Below, piece after piece: positions 1 through 8,653 of a DNA stretch of 43,490 nucleotides. The position numbers and the translations under genes were made by a program. A model generated the notes under the pieces. The model was not told the origin of the DNA and did no database searches. It saw nothing but the letters and a program-made list of their open reading frames with translations. The DNA is taken from the NCBI GenBank assembly GCA_028817905.1, contig JAPPOR010000996.1, positions 1 through 43,490 of the forward strand. Reading direction: 5' to 3'. The first letter of the stretch is position 1. Each line of letters begins with the position of its first letter. The stretch comes from Myxococcales bacterium. GTDB lineage: Bacteria > Myxococcota_A > Polyangia > Polyangiales > JAFGIB01.

Positions 1-63
1 ATCCGGGCTAGAGGGAGCATTGCCGTCGGTCGTCGAATGCGCTGTGAAGCCGAATCTGTGCTC

Positions 64-83
64 GATTCGAGATCTTTCGAATC
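64..83. repeat. Short inverted repeat downstream of the barrel operon
   Basis: Positions 64-70 (GATTCGA) and 77-83 (TCGAATC) form a perfect 7-bp inverted repeat around a 6-base spacer. It lies about 90 bases beyond the stop codon of the leftward beta-barrel gene. No T-run follows on the minus strand, so it is not a classical intrinsic terminator; it could be a weak terminator-like or mRNA-end structure. Otherwise I see nothing in bases 1-172. Confidence 0.3.
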
Positions 84-172
84 CGCAGCGCTTGCGCCAC
101 GTCACGATAGCGGCACGCAGCTGCGGTGCGACAGCTCCGAGAAGAGCCCGACTCCGTGAGCCAATGCCCCCG

Positions 173-1039
173 TCAATCCGAGAAGCTGCGGCCTGGTTCG
201 GTGGGTACGAAGAACGCAAACCCGATCGTGAACATGTGGTTGAAGTGTGCCAGGCGGTCGTTCTCGTCGATGACCTCGTCCGGATAGTCGCCGCGGGCCG
301 CGCCGGACTCATCGGTGCCCGAAGTGTTCCACGCGAAGGGCATGCCACGCCATTCGAGCGTCAGTCCGAGAAAGTCGTTGAAGTACATCGACAGGCCTAC
401 GCCGAACGTCGGAGCCAGCGTACTTCGGCTCGAGCGGGACAGCCCAGACCGGCATCCTTGGCGCTTCATGGTCAGGGTTGCGCCCGGTGAGGCACAGTCG
501 CTAAGGGCGACGCTCTCGCGCTCCTCGAGCCCGACGAACGCGACGCCACCCATGAAGTAAAGGTCGGTGTCCACGAACAGGCTTTCGAACACGCCCAGCT
601 TGCCGCGCAGGGGGATGAACGCTACCTGCGGGGATGCCATCCACTTGATGTGCCCGATCTGCTTTGGGAACTCAGCGGCATCGGGGAGACTGAGCACGTT
701 CAGGTCGTTCGTCTGGCCCTTTTCGGTCACTTCGTCCGTGAGGGTGGAGTCGATGTTCAGCACGCCAAAGCCACCCCAGACACCGACCCCGAGCCAGTCA
801 ACAGGGTGAAACATCAGCTGCCCGCCGGCCAGCATCGTTCTTGTGAACTCGTCGGTCAATGTGGCGGTCCAGTGCGCCTGGATCTGTAGGCGCATCTCCC
901 GGTAGACACGCAAGCCAATGACCGCGGGCGCTCCCGCCAGTGGGCCAGTAACCTCGATCTCCTGGGCCTGCGCACGTGGTGCGTGCGCGACATAGTCGGC
1001 GCTCACCAGCAGTGCCAACGCGAATGCGAAACGCTTCAT
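173..1039 (-). CDS. Outer-membrane beta-barrel protein (GltA/GltB-NfsA/NfsB-like)
   Basis: A predicted 288-residue secreted outer-membrane barrel. The start at 1039 is preferred over an ATG-initiated extension from 1063, because AGGAG sits 4 bases upstream and the protein then begins with a normal signal peptide (MKRFAFALALL..., cleavage near AQA/Q at residue 25). The mature part alternates polar and hydrophobic residues with aromatic strand ends, for example MFHPVDWLGVGVWGG and a final strand HMFTIGFAFFVP. Two cysteines, in SDCASP and RQGC, about 16 residues apart, could form a disulfide in a surface loop. It follows the other barrel gene by 42 bases, so the two are very likely co-transcribed. 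Paired short barrels are known in the M. xanthus Glt and Nfs systems (GltA/GltB, NfsA/NfsB); assignment to that family is inferred from size, pairing and the nearby glt-like cluster. It may be a structural outer-membrane protein without that role. Confidence 0.75.
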   Translation of the reverse strand: MKRFAFALALLVSADYVAHAPRAQAQEIEVTGPLAGAPAVIGLRVYREMRLQIQAHWTATLTDEFTRTMLAGGQLMFHPVDWLGVGVWGGFGVLNIDSTLTDEVTEKGQTNDLNVLSLPDAAEFPKQIGHIKWMASPQVAFIPLRGKLGVFESLFVDTDLYFMGGVAFVGLEERESVALSDCASPGATLTMKRQGCRSGLSRSSRSTLAPTFGVGLSMYFNDFLGLTLEWRGMPFAWNTSGTDESGAARGDYPDEVIDENDRLAHFNHMFTIGFAFFVPTEPGRSFSD

Positions 1040-1081
1040 GATGCTCCTCGTCGTCGTGTGCATTGTTCGGTGGACCGCCTA

Positions 1082-2041
1082 CTACTTGGGGTACTGGTAC
1101 TCGAATGTGAACGGGAAGAACAGCGTCAGGCCAACCTGCACAGTGACGTTGTGTGTCAACGAAGCGCTGTCATCGATCCAGGTGGCTTCGTCGTTGCGCG
1201 CCTGGCCAAGTTCCACCTCCAGGTTCTCGAGCTTCTCGAGATACAGGTAGTCCCGGAGCTCCCCAAAGATCGTGAGCCAGCGTGTGACGAACACGCGAAT
1301 GCCGACGCCGGCATTGAAGGACACTCGCCAGTCGAAGTCGAACTTGCGCACCGCGGGATCCACGACCGCCACCGGTCTGGTGCGAAGCATGCCAACGCCA
1401 CCGATGAGGTAAGCGTCCCACTGAAAGATCGGGTCGTTGAACATCGTGAACTTCCCGTAGATGGGAACGTATGTGAAGTTCAGATGCGCACCCAGCTGGT
1501 ACTCGGTGATGGGGACGGCAAGGCGCGTAGATCGACGCACTGCGAAGTTGAGTTCGGATTCGCTTTCGAGGCCCTGGTACCAAAGGAAATTGACGCCCAC
1601 AGCGAGGACGTTTGTCACCCAGTAGTTCAGAGAGCCCGCGAGCGCCTTGTGCGAGACGTAGGGATCGTTGGCGCTGAACGCCAAGGCGGGGGCGACCTCG
1701 AATCGGCCACGACGGAGGACGTACATACGCTGGACGGCGTAGATTTCCTCGGCCACCTCCTTCTGTTTCGGTCCAGTGGCTTGCTCGCCTTCAAGCTCGC
1801 CTTCGCCCTCGCTACTGAGCTCGGCAAAGATGTCACCCTCTGCCGATAGGTCCGCCTCGGCGCCCGCCTCGGCGCCCACTTCGGCTCCGCCCTCCGCGCC
1901 TGCCTCGGCTTCGCCTTCCGCTCCCGCTTCGGCTTCAACCTCGGCTTCTGCGTTTTCGGCCTCGTCGAGGTCGAAAGACATGTCCTGCGCGGACGCCTCA
2001 CCTGCCCAAGTCAGCACGATCGCGATCAGCGAAAGCCGCAT
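1082..2041 (-). CDS. Outer-membrane beta-barrel protein with acidic Ala/Glu/Gly linker
   Basis: A predicted 319-residue secreted protein in two parts. The signal peptide is MRLSLIAIVLTWAGEASA, cleaved before QDM. Residues about 21-87 are an acidic, low-complexity stretch made almost only of Ala, Glu and Gly. From about residue 102 to the end there is an amphipathic beta-rich region typical of a small outer-membrane barrel, ending LFFPFTFEYQYP. The start at 2041 was chosen because it gives a clean signal peptide; the ribosome-binding site is weak and an upstream extension to 2173 looks non-coding. The gene lies 42 bases upstream of the second barrel gene and about 210 bases downstream of ftsY. 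The mature N-terminus QDMSFDLDE closely resembles that of the GltC-like protein at 8654 (QDMQFGLEE). A GltA/GltB-type partner role is inferred. Confidence 0.75.
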   Translation of the reverse strand: MRLSLIAIVLTWAGEASAQDMSFDLDEAENAEAEVEAEAGAEGEAEAGAEGGAEVGAEAGAEADLSAEGDIFAELSSEGEGELEGEQATGPKQKEVAEEIYAVQRMYVLRRGRFEVAPALAFSANDPYVSHKALAGSLNYWVTNVLAVGVNFLWYQGLESESELNFAVRRSTRLAVPITEYQLGAHLNFTYVPIYGKFTMFNDPIFQWDAYLIGGVGMLRTRPVAVVDPAVRKFDFDWRVSFNAGVGIRVFVTRWLTIFGELRDYLYLEKLENLEVELGQARNDEATWIDDSASLTHNVTVQVGLTLFFPFTFEYQYPK

Positions 2042-2250
2042 GACGTTGAATCCATCCGCTCGCTTGCTCTCGCTTTTTTGCCCGAAACCCAGGTTCATGT
2101 TCTGCACCTTGCCGCTCTTGTCTCGCTTCCACGGCTTCCAGAGGAGGTAGTCTATGCGTATGAAACTCATCAAGTTGGTTGCCCGCGCTGCAGTGGCGAC
2201 ATACGCAGCCCATCCTCAAGCTCGCCGCGCGGACCGACTGTCTAGGGGGT

Positions 2251-3612
2251 TTAGGCAGCCATCGTTTCCCCACTCGGCTTTTCGAATAGGGCGCGCACGA
2301 AGCTAGTCGCGTCGAACTCCCTCAAGTCCTCGACCTTTTCACCCAGACCGATGAACCGGACGGGCACCTTGTGTTCGTCCACGATCCCGAGGATCACGCC
2401 GCCCTTGGCGGTACCGTCGAGTTTCGTCAGCACCACACCACCTATATCCAGTGCTTCACGGAACATGTACATTTGTTGCACAGCGTTCTGCCCTGTTGTC
2501 GAATCAAGTACAAGCAAAATCTCGTCGACCGGTCGGCCTCCCAGGGCTTTCGAGGCGGTTCGCTGGAGCTTTTTCAGCTCTTCCATCAACGGTTGCTTCG
2601 TATGCAGCCGCCCCGCGGTATCGGCGATGACAAGGTCGTAGCCATCTCGCTCGGCGCGCTTGATAGCATCAAACACCACCGAACTGGGATCTGCGCCTTC
2701 CTTGCCCTTGACCACCGGGCACCCGACCCGTTGTCCCCAGACTTCGAGCTGCAGGACGGCGGCAGCGCGGAAGGTGTCTCCAGCGGCGAGAAGCACCCGG
2801 CGTCCCTGTGCTGTGTACTTGCTTGCAAGCTTTCCGATGGTCGTGGTCTTACCCACGCCGTTGACGCCCGCGATGAGAAGCAGACTCGGCTTGTGCTCGC
2901 CAAGGCGCATGCTGCCGGCGTCAACAGAGAGAATGACCTCAGCTTGCTCGCGCAGACACCGCCATACGGCGTCTTCGTCCTCCAATGCGCCTGCGTTCAT
3001 GCGTTCTCGCAAGTGCGTGAGGATCCGGTCCGCGGTTTTGACGCCGATGTCGGCCGTGATCAGGACCTCTTCGATGTCCTCGATCAGGCTCGCATCGATC
3101 TCTGGCTTGGCGGAGAAGAGCTTTGCTAGGCGAGTGATGAATCCACCGCGGGTCCCGGCCAACCCACGTTTGAGTGCTGCCACGCGATCCTGCGGCTGCT
3201 CCTCGGCGGCCTCATTGTCAGGGGGGCCGACGGCTTCTCCGGCTTGCGTCGTCGGGGCAGCTTGGTCTGGCGTCGCCTTCGCGGCGACCTCGGCTTCGGC
3301 GGACGCGCGTGCCTCCGCTGGCTCGGCCGGAAGTTCTCGCGCAGCCGTTTCGGTCGCGGTGGCGGTCGCGGTGGCAGGTTGTGCTAGCGGTGATCGGGCC
3401 CCCGGTGCGGTGTCCTGTTGGCCAAGCGAGGGCGTGCTCCGCGAAGGCGACTCGGCCCGGAGAGCCCGTTGTGCAGCGTCGCCTTGCGCTTCCCTGCTTT
3501 CCGGCTCAGCTTCTGAATCACTAGGGAGGCTCTCGTCCGGTCGCCGGGTCAGAAATAAGAAGACCAGGGCGACCAGTGTGGCTGCAATGAGTCCGATGAG
3601 AGCGGTATCCAT
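2251..3612 (-). CDS. ftsY: Signal recognition particle receptor FtsY
   Basis: FtsY is the SRP receptor GTPase that delivers ribosomes carrying nascent membrane proteins to the Sec translocon. The 453-residue product has an N-terminal membrane helix (residues about 5-22, [17 protein letters not shown]), a linker rich in Ala, Pro and Glu to about residue 140, and then the NG domain. Visible motifs are the P-loop GVNGVGKTT (about 249-257), [33 protein letters not shown] and the closing GLGEKVEDL segment. Start 3612 is used because it places the membrane helix at the N-terminus; the longer frame from 3690 adds an unlikely leader. Part of the linker is an Ala/Thr run encoded by a short GC-rich repeat near 3348-3375. 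It lies downstream of the carboxypeptidase-regulatory-like gene and upstream of the two barrels, all on the same strand. Confidence 0.97.
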   Translation of the reverse strand: MDTALIGLIAATLVALVFLFLTRRPDESLPSDSEAEPESREAQGDAAQRALRAESPSRSTPSLGQQDTAPGARSPLAQPATATATATETAARELPAEPAEARASAEAEVAAKATPDQAAPTTQAGEAVGPPDNEAAEEQPQDRVAALKRGLAGTRGGFITRLAKLFSAKPEIDASLIEDIEEVLITADIGVKTADRILTHLRERMNAGALEDEDAVWRCLREQAEVILSVDAGSMRLGEHKPSLLLIAGVNGVGKTTTIGKLASKYTAQGRRVLLAAGDTFRAAAVLQLEVWGQRVGCPVVKGKEGADPSSVVFDAIKRAERDGYDLVIADTAGRLHTKQPLMEELKKLQRTASKALGGRPVDEILLVLDSTTGQNAVQQMYMFREALDIGGVVLTKLDGTAKGGVILGIVDEHKVPVRFIGLGEKVEDLREFDATSFVRALFEKPSGETMAA

Positions 3613-3720
3613 GGTGTACAAAGTGCGACACCCGACGCGCGGGGGCTCCAGGGTCGGCCCACTATAGAGATGCTGCGCGCTAGCCGTCAACGACGATGTG
3701 GGATTCTTGCGCGCCTTGCC

Positions 3721-5454
3721 TTACCGCCCCGATTTGGGGGGGGTATCGCCCAGCTCGTCAAGCGTTTTCGCGGCGGATTCGGAGATTTCAGCGACTTCGT
3801 ATGGGCCCGGTGGGACCGGGCCGTAGACAGCACGCTCCACCCGGGAGCCCAGTGCTTCGGCCTTGGCGTGGTCCTCCAGGCGATGCTTGAGCAGCCCAGC
3901 CGCCTCGCGAATCGTGGGGAGGGTCTCCTGTGCACCGCTCGCTGCTCGAGCCACGGGCGCGTAGCTGTTCCACGCCATATCGCGCAGGTTGCGGAGGCGG
4001 ATCGTCAGGCCCGTCCATTCGCCGCGATGGGGCACTTCGACCAGCAGGCTCAGTTGTTCGTGTCCCGGGGAGTCAACTCGCATCCGGTAGCGAGAGGGGG
4101 GGAGGGGAGCGCTCTCGAAGCGACCGTCGGCCGCCGTGTGGCAGCTCCCTGAGGCGTGAGTCTCACCGTCGGCCATCGGCGAAAGTGTGATCGATGCGGT
4201 CAAGGGTTGATGCGACCCGGCACACAGGACGGTGCCGGAGATGCGGTCAACCTCCTTGGCCAGGCGGCGCGCCCGTCCCCGCTCGACGATGGGCGCGTTG
4301 GGCGTGTCGCCATGGGAAGTGCGTAGGGGCCTTTCGTCCATCCGCTCGGTGTGTCGCCGGAGGGCGAACCACACCAGCGGAAGGAGCGCCGGCAGCAGCA
4401 ACCACCACCGGCTCGGAGGAGGGACGGGTGGCGTCAAGTCCAGGCTTGGCGAGTTGGCGTGTGCGAGCGCTGGCGTCGTTGAACGGAAGCGCGCCTGTGC
4501 GGCTTGGTTTGCTGTTTCGTCGTGCTGGAGTGCCGCGTCGCTTAGCCTCATCTGGTACCGACCGTAGTCGTCGGTAAGGGCCGTCTTGATGTGCACGTCG
4601 CCGCGGAAGATTCCGACTGCCTGTCCGGGTAGGCCAGTGTCGTCTGCGATGAGTTGTCCGGTGAGCACCACGCTACCCGTTCCCGGGAGCCGCTTCGCTT
4701 GCAGCGTGAGCTCGGGCTGGGCTTGGCGCACAAACGCACGGGAAAGAGTTGCGCTAGAGCGCCGGTCATCCGCGCGCGAGCGAGCAACGAGCGTGCCCGT
4801 GTCGGTTGGCAGGCGCCTAGGAACCACTGCGAGTCGCGCCACACCCCTGTTGTCTGTGGTGGCGCTGGCCAAGAAGTGGCCCTCCGCCGTGAGGTCAATG
4901 ACAATGTCTTCAGGGCCGCCCTCGGAGGTCGCTCGGACCTCGAGCTCATAGGCCGGCTCGGCGCTGCGTAGAACGCGCGGCATGTCGCTCCAGGTGAGTG
5001 CTACCCCGCGTCGTCCCGCGCGTACCAACGTAGAGGCCTCTGATGGCTTGAACAGTTCGCTACCCGGGAAGCTTGCATCGACGCGCAGTGTGGAATTCGA
5101 GCGGCCTACGACGGTTTCGAAGCTTCCATCGCGATGCGTAGTCGCGCGCAGTCGCCGAGGTGGCTGCGCGTATTCGTGCACACGGATTCGCACGGTGGCA
5201 CCGGCGATGCCCTCACCCAGGCTGTCGAGTAGTCGGCCGCTGAGATGGGTGTGTTCGGCTTGTGGTTCGCCCGCAAGCTGCAGTTGTGTGTTGCTCTGCA
5301 CCCGCAACCGCAGTTGTGCGCCTGCTGCGGCGCTCGATAGCAACGCAAGTGCTGCGCTGACAATCCGCACACTCGCTCGGAGCCCCCGCGCCCGCCCTGG
5401 GGTTCTTGTACGCCACGGACGATGTCGTAGCGAGATATCTGGGTTGCGGATCAT
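3721..5454 (-). CDS. Secreted/membrane protein with carboxypeptidase-regulatory-like domains
   Basis: A 577-residue envelope protein with no catalytic motif that I can see. A long, basic N-region leads into a signal or anchor helix at residues about 26-46 (IVSAALALLSSAAAGA). A beta-sandwich of the carboxypeptidase-regulatory type follows (SGRLLDSLGEGIAGATVRI... and DGSFETVV), then further Ig-like segments including LTGQLIADDTGLPGQAVGIF. A second membrane helix lies at about 350-366 (RWWLLLPALLPLVWFALRR). After it comes a second regulatory-like fold (SGTVLCAGSHQPLTASITL, DGRFES) and a helical tail ending near VYGPVPPGPYEV. The tail recalls the ends of some DUF4129/transglutaminase-associated proteins, but this is weak. 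Start 5454 has AGG 4 bases upstream. It is followed by ftsY after 108 bases. The function is unknown; adhesion, assembly or surface display are possibilities. Confidence 0.7.
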   Translation of the reverse strand: MIRNPDISLRHRPWRTRTPGRARGLRASVRIVSAALALLSSAAAGAQLRLRVQSNTQLQLAGEPQAEHTHLSGRLLDSLGEGIAGATVRIRVHEYAQPPRRLRATTHRDGSFETVVGRSNSTLRVDASFPGSELFKPSEASTLVRAGRRGVALTWSDMPRVLRSAEPAYELEVRATSEGGPEDIVIDLTAEGHFLASATTDNRGVARLAVVPRRLPTDTGTLVARSRADDRRSSATLSRAFVRQAQPELTLQAKRLPGTGSVVLTGQLIADDTGLPGQAVGIFRGDVHIKTALTDDYGRYQMRLSDAALQHDETANQAAQARFRSTTPALAHANSPSLDLTPPVPPPSRWWLLLPALLPLVWFALRRHTERMDERPLRTSHGDTPNAPIVERGRARRLAKEVDRISGTVLCAGSHQPLTASITLSPMADGETHASGSCHTAADGRFESAPLPPSRYRMRVDSPGHEQLSLLVEVPHRGEWTGLTIRLRNLRDMAWNSYAPVARAASGAQETLPTIREAAGLLKHRLEDHAKAEALGSRVERAVYGPVPPGPYEVAEISESAAKTLDELGDTPPKSGR

Positions 5455-5655
5455 GAGCCTGGCATGGGCGAGTGTAGTGACTGGCAGGTGCGGATGCCAC
5501 AGCCGTAGCCGCATGCCCGCGTCGCACCCCGTTGCGGCCGTCTGCGCAACTCTGCGATGATAGTGAACAGGCCGTTGCGCGGTCGTGAGCTGAAGGAACT
5601 TGGCGTTTCCCCGTCCAACAGGTCGTCGCCCGCGTGGGCATTACGAGGTCGAGTG

Positions 5656-6483
5656 ATGGGGCAGTTTTCCTTCCACGGCCGGCTGTGCCGGATTCTCTGC
5701 GTTGTGGTTCTAATGCAGGGTGCCGGGCACCTTTCGGGGGCCCATGCCGATGCTCGTAGTAGCTACCTCGTGCGTCTGCTTCAGGGTTCTTCCCAATTCC
5801 GCGTGCGCGCGCAAGCGGCCATCTCGCTGGGCGGTGGGCGCGCCGCGCCCGAGGTCAAAAAAGCGTTGCTGGATGCGCTCGCCGACAAGCATCCGGCAGT
5901 TCGTGCCGCGGCAGCAACGTCGCTGGGGCGGCTCGGCGTACTCGCTGCGCTTGGGGACTTGAAGGGCCTACAAAAGGACCCGGAACCTCCGGTACGGGCG
6001 GCCGCAAGTGCCGCCATTGCACGGATAGAGCGCAATGGCTCACAGACCGACGAGCCCGTTGCCAAGCGGGGACCAACGCGATTCTACGTGGCAGTTGGTA
6101 GGCCCGGTTCGCGCGTCGACGGAGTGGACGGCGGGCTGCTTGAGCACGTCCAGGGCTTCATACGCAACCGGGTTTCCCGCCTCGACGGTGTTGAGGTCGC
6201 CCCCGATGGAGAGGCTTCCCGGCAGGCCAAGCATGTCATGAAGAAGCGGGGGCTGAAGGGATTCTTCCTAGAGAGCTCGATCACAGGTGTGCAGAAGCGC
6301 CCCGGTGGGGGTACCCGGGTCGTCGTGTCGGTGATCGTCGCGACCTATCCCGACCGAAACATGCGCGCCATCATGCACGGCGCTGCGACCGCCATGGGAG
6401 GCGGCAAGGACTCATACCGACAAGCGGTTGAGGGTGCAATCAGCGGTGCGTTGCGCCAGCTGCCGCAGGCGATGGCGCGATGA
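5656..6483 (+). CDS. Secreted HEAT-repeat protein
   Basis: A 275-residue exported protein. The start at 5656 follows GAGG by 8 bases and opens a signal peptide (RLCRILCVVVLMQGAGHLSGAHA, cleavage near residue 30-32). Residues about 36-125 contain two to three HEAT/armadillo-type helical repeats: RVRAQAAISLGG, PAVRAAAATSLGRLG and PPVRAAASAAIARI. The rest (about 140-275) is a separate alpha/beta domain (FYVAVGRPGSRVDGVD..., RVVVSVIVATYPDRNMRAIM) that I do not recognise. HEAT repeats serve as protein-binding scaffolds. The gene is divergent from the carboxypeptidase-regulatory-like gene, with 201 bases between the starts, and lies 88 bases before the HAMP protein gene, so those two probably form an operon. 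Confidence 0.75.
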   Translation: MGQFSFHGRLCRILCVVVLMQGAGHLSGAHADARSSYLVRLLQGSSQFRVRAQAAISLGGGRAAPEVKKALLDALADKHPAVRAAAATSLGRLGVLAALGDLKGLQKDPEPPVRAAASAAIARIERNGSQTDEPVAKRGPTRFYVAVGRPGSRVDGVDGGLLEHVQGFIRNRVSRLDGVEVAPDGEASRQAKHVMKKRGLKGFFLESSITGVQKRPGGGTRVVVSVIVATYPDRNMRAIMHGAATAMGGGKDSYRQAVEGAISGALRQLPQAMAR

Positions 6484-6571
6484 TGGGCGAGGGATGCACA
6501 TGCGCCGGGGGGCGCGGGAAGTTGGGTTGCGAGCCTCGCTTGTGCGAAGATTACCAGGACGGGAGCAGAGC

Positions 6572-7246
6572 ATGACGGCGGACGCACAGGCCACTCGGAT
6601 GACTTCACATCCATCCAACCGACCGTACAGGCGCCGGATCAGGAACCTCCTGTTGGAACCGCGCTTTCAGCTCAAATACACCCTGATGGTCGTCGCTGTC
6701 ACGGTGCTCGTTGCCAGCGCACTTGGTGCCGTTGCGTACAACTATTCCAAGGGCCAAACGGAGCTCCTGACGATTCATAGAATGGAGCGGGCGCTCGACC
6801 GAGGCGAGGAAATCAGCCCCCAGTTCGGTGCGGACATGCTCGCCTATGCGGCTGAGGCGGACCGGCGCGTTCTCGCTGCGATTGTCGGGGGCATTCTCGC
6901 ACTTGCCCTCGCCCTGGGGCTCACTGGGATCCTCGTTACTCACCGACTGGTTGGCCCCGCATATCGCCTGCGTGCGATGATCGGGGATGTCGCCAATGGC
7001 CATTGGGCCGTGCGTGGCCGTTTGCGCAAGGGCGATGAGCTGCAGGATATTTTCCAGGCGTTCGAGGGGATGGTCGAGAGTCTCCGCGCCGCGCAGCGTG
7101 AGGAAATCGCATTGCTCGACGATGCGATCCAGAAGGCGCGTGAAGCCGGTGTGCCAGAAGACGCCATCGCGGCGATTGCCGAAGTACGCGAACGCATGCA
7201 GTCCGCTTTGGACTCGAGCCCGGCCAGCCACAGCGGGCGTCCCTAG
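6572..7246 (+). CDS. Two-helix membrane protein with HAMP domain, no output domain
   Basis: A 224-residue inner-membrane protein. Start 6572 has GGGAG 8 bases upstream. After a basic cytoplasmic N-region, membrane helix 1 spans about residues 36-58 (LKYTLMVVAVTVLVASALGA) and helix 2 about 101-123 (LAAIVGGILALALALGLTG), with a periplasmic segment of about 40 residues between. A HAMP linker follows (RLVGPAYRLRAMIGDV... GDELQDIFQAFEGM), then a short helical tail with no kinase, cyclase or chemoreceptor domain. HAMP domains pass conformational change through the membrane, so this protein probably works by pairing with another. It is short for a receptor but complete: its stop (7244-7246) abuts the stop of the convergent YraN-family gene with no base between. 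Confidence 0.8.
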   Translation: MTADAQATRMTSHPSNRPYRRRIRNLLLEPRFQLKYTLMVVAVTVLVASALGAVAYNYSKGQTELLTIHRMERALDRGEEISPQFGADMLAYAAEADRRVLAAIVGGILALALALGLTGILVTHRLVGPAYRLRAMIGDVANGHWAVRGRLRKGDELQDIFQAFEGMVESLRAAQREEIALLDDAIQKAREAGVPEDAIAAIAEVRERMQSALDSSPASHSGRP

Positions 7247-7627
7247 CTAGAACGCGCCCTCGTAGTACTCCATGCGGCCACCCGGCGTGTCGAAGACAAC
7301 GGATGCGGCGTCGAACCGAAGCTCCGAGGTGTCCAGGTCGTGCTGGCTCATCCAGCGGATGGTGCTGGCACGAACGCGGTTTTGTTTTGCGGGCCCAAGA
7401 GTGTCCACTGGTGACAGATGGGTATCGTTGCTGCGCGCGCGTACCTCGCAGACGACCAGCAGGCGGCCCCTCCGTGCCACGATATCGAGTTCGCCACCCG
7501 GTACACGGACATTGCGTCCGACGATATCGAAACCCATGCGCGCCAGATGGGCGGCCGCCAAATCCTCGGCACGCCTGGACAGGGCTTGCTTCGCCGAGGC
7601 TTGCGCTCTGCGGCTGCGTGAGGTCAC
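7247..7627 (-). CDS. YraN family protein (UPF0102)
   Basis: A 126-residue member of the YraN/UPF0102 family, which has a restriction-endonuclease-like fold and no settled function. Diagnostic features are AEDLAAAHLARMGFDIVGRN near the N-terminus, then GGELDIVARRGRLLVVCEVR with the conserved acidic residues, and the downstream stretch KQNRVRASTIRWM. In the family the Glu-Val-Lys position is usually Lys; here it is EVR. I chose a GTG start at 7627, with GGGG 7 bases upstream, because it gives the usual family length; a TTG at 7699 would add 24 residues. It lies downstream of the cysteine-rich lipoprotein on the same strand. In many bacteria the gene sits near rnhB and rsmI, which is not the case here. 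Confidence 0.88.
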   Translation of the reverse strand: MTSRSRRAQASAKQALSRRAEDLAAAHLARMGFDIVGRNVRVPGGELDIVARRGRLLVVCEVRARSNDTHLSPVDTLGPAKQNRVRASTIRWMSQHDLDTSELRFDAASVVFDTPGGRMEYYEGAF

Positions 7628-7822
7628 GCGGCCGCCCCGAGATCGGATGAGGTTACTCGCTTGGGCCCATGTCTCACCAACTCGCGGGCCCTCGCACAAC
7701 CGCTCGAGCCCACAGCGCCATCGCCCCGGTCGCGAACATACAACGAGTATTCCCTTCCCCCACCGAAACCCCTGTGAACTCGATCGCTTGCACGATCATC
7801 ACACGTGTTGGTGAGATGCGGG

Positions 7823-8290
7823 TTAGCGGCTTATCGTGCCGGTGCGTACACAGTAGCTGCCCTGCACGCCGGGTCCTCCGCGCCGAAGGACCGGCTGGCA
7901 GCTGAAGCCATCAGGGCAGTCGCACTCTGCGAAGTCATCGCTCGGTGCGTCGCACCGGCAGGAGCAGTAGATGCGGTCGAACACGTCCTGCTCGGTTGCG
8001 CATCGTTTTTCGACGCACGTCCGGTCGTCGGGTGGGCAGATCTTCTCGACGCACTCGGAACCGGGGTCACCGCCCAACTGATAAACGAGACATACCCGCG
8101 TCTCACACTGGACCGAGCTGGACTCGACGTACGCCTCGCGGTCGTCAAACCCGTTCTCCGGAACCTGTTCGGGCAGACAAGGGGCTCCGACGTCGGGCTC
8201 GGCACAGCCGGCTGCGAAGACCGCCAGCAGGGCCGTCAATAGGAAGGACGCCATGAGATGGTTCAGGTCGACTCGCACGTATGCCCTCAT
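7823..8290 (-). CDS. Cysteine-rich lipoprotein
   Basis: A 155-residue predicted lipoprotein. The N-terminus has arginines at 2 and 6, a hydrophobic core and a lipobox (AVFAAGC, lipidated Cys at about 29). The mature part holds 14 further cysteines in about 126 residues, including the clusters YCSCRC and ECDCPDGFSC, which suggests up to seven disulfides and an oxidising, extracytoplasmic location. The start at 8290 is kept because a later ATG at 8254 would lose the positive N-region; neither has a strong ribosome-binding site. A TATAAA box on the minus strand (8311-8316) could be part of its promoter. Small Cys-rich lipoproteins of this style are common in myxobacteria; no function is known to me. 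Confidence 0.75.
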   Translation of the reverse strand: MRAYVRVDLNHLMASFLLTALLAVFAAGCAEPDVGAPCLPEQVPENGFDDREAYVESSSVQCETRVCLVYQLGGDPGSECVEKICPPDDRTCVEKRCATEQDVFDRIYCSCRCDAPSDDFAECDCPDGFSCQPVLRRGGPGVQGSYCVRTGTISR

Positions 8291-8653
8291 GTTCGGATTT
8301 TGGACTTCACTTTATACCCAAGACTGGTACGGTCACACCGGCATTGCGTGCCAGCGGAACGACAGCGGCCGCACTTGGGTGGAGGTGGGATGTTCTCGGA
8401 CCGCGGCGCACCTGAGGCTATTTTGCGCAAATATGGGTGTCAAGCGCGCGAAACGTCGCTGGGCGATTCTTGCACACGTCAGCGTTTTCCCTTGACAATC
8501 GGATCCGCGCCTTCTTATGATGGCCTGCGCTGAGCCCTCTAAGCCTATGAAATTGCAGCTGAATTGGGCGACGGTCACAACTTCCCACACTTGCCGCTTC
8601 GCTTCGGAAGTGATCCCGAACGGATAGTCGTCGGCCGATGATGGAGACAATCG
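8291..8653. other. Divergent intergenic region (363 bases)
   Basis: This gene-free stretch separates the leftward Cys-rich lipoprotein from the rightward glt-like operon. It holds the strong rightward promoter at 8492-8521 and a possible leftward -10 box at 8311-8316. The leader from the predicted transcription start (about 8528) to the first ATG is about 125 bases. I see no reading frame with coding character, and no riboswitch or repeat that I can name. Confidence 0.6.
8492..8521 (+). promoter_or_regulatory. Sigma-70-type promoter of the glt-like operon
   Basis: A perfect -35 box TTGACA (8492-8497) is followed after 18 bases by TATGAT (8516-8521), five of six matches to the -10 consensus. 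Such a site is rare by chance in DNA this GC-rich. It points at the first gene of the glt-like cluster (ATG 8654). Confidence 0.7.

Noticed and set aside
983-1849. Open frame of 288 codons on the plus strand across the barrel genes
   Set aside because: It runs opposite two genes with signal peptides and barrel strands and has no such features itself.
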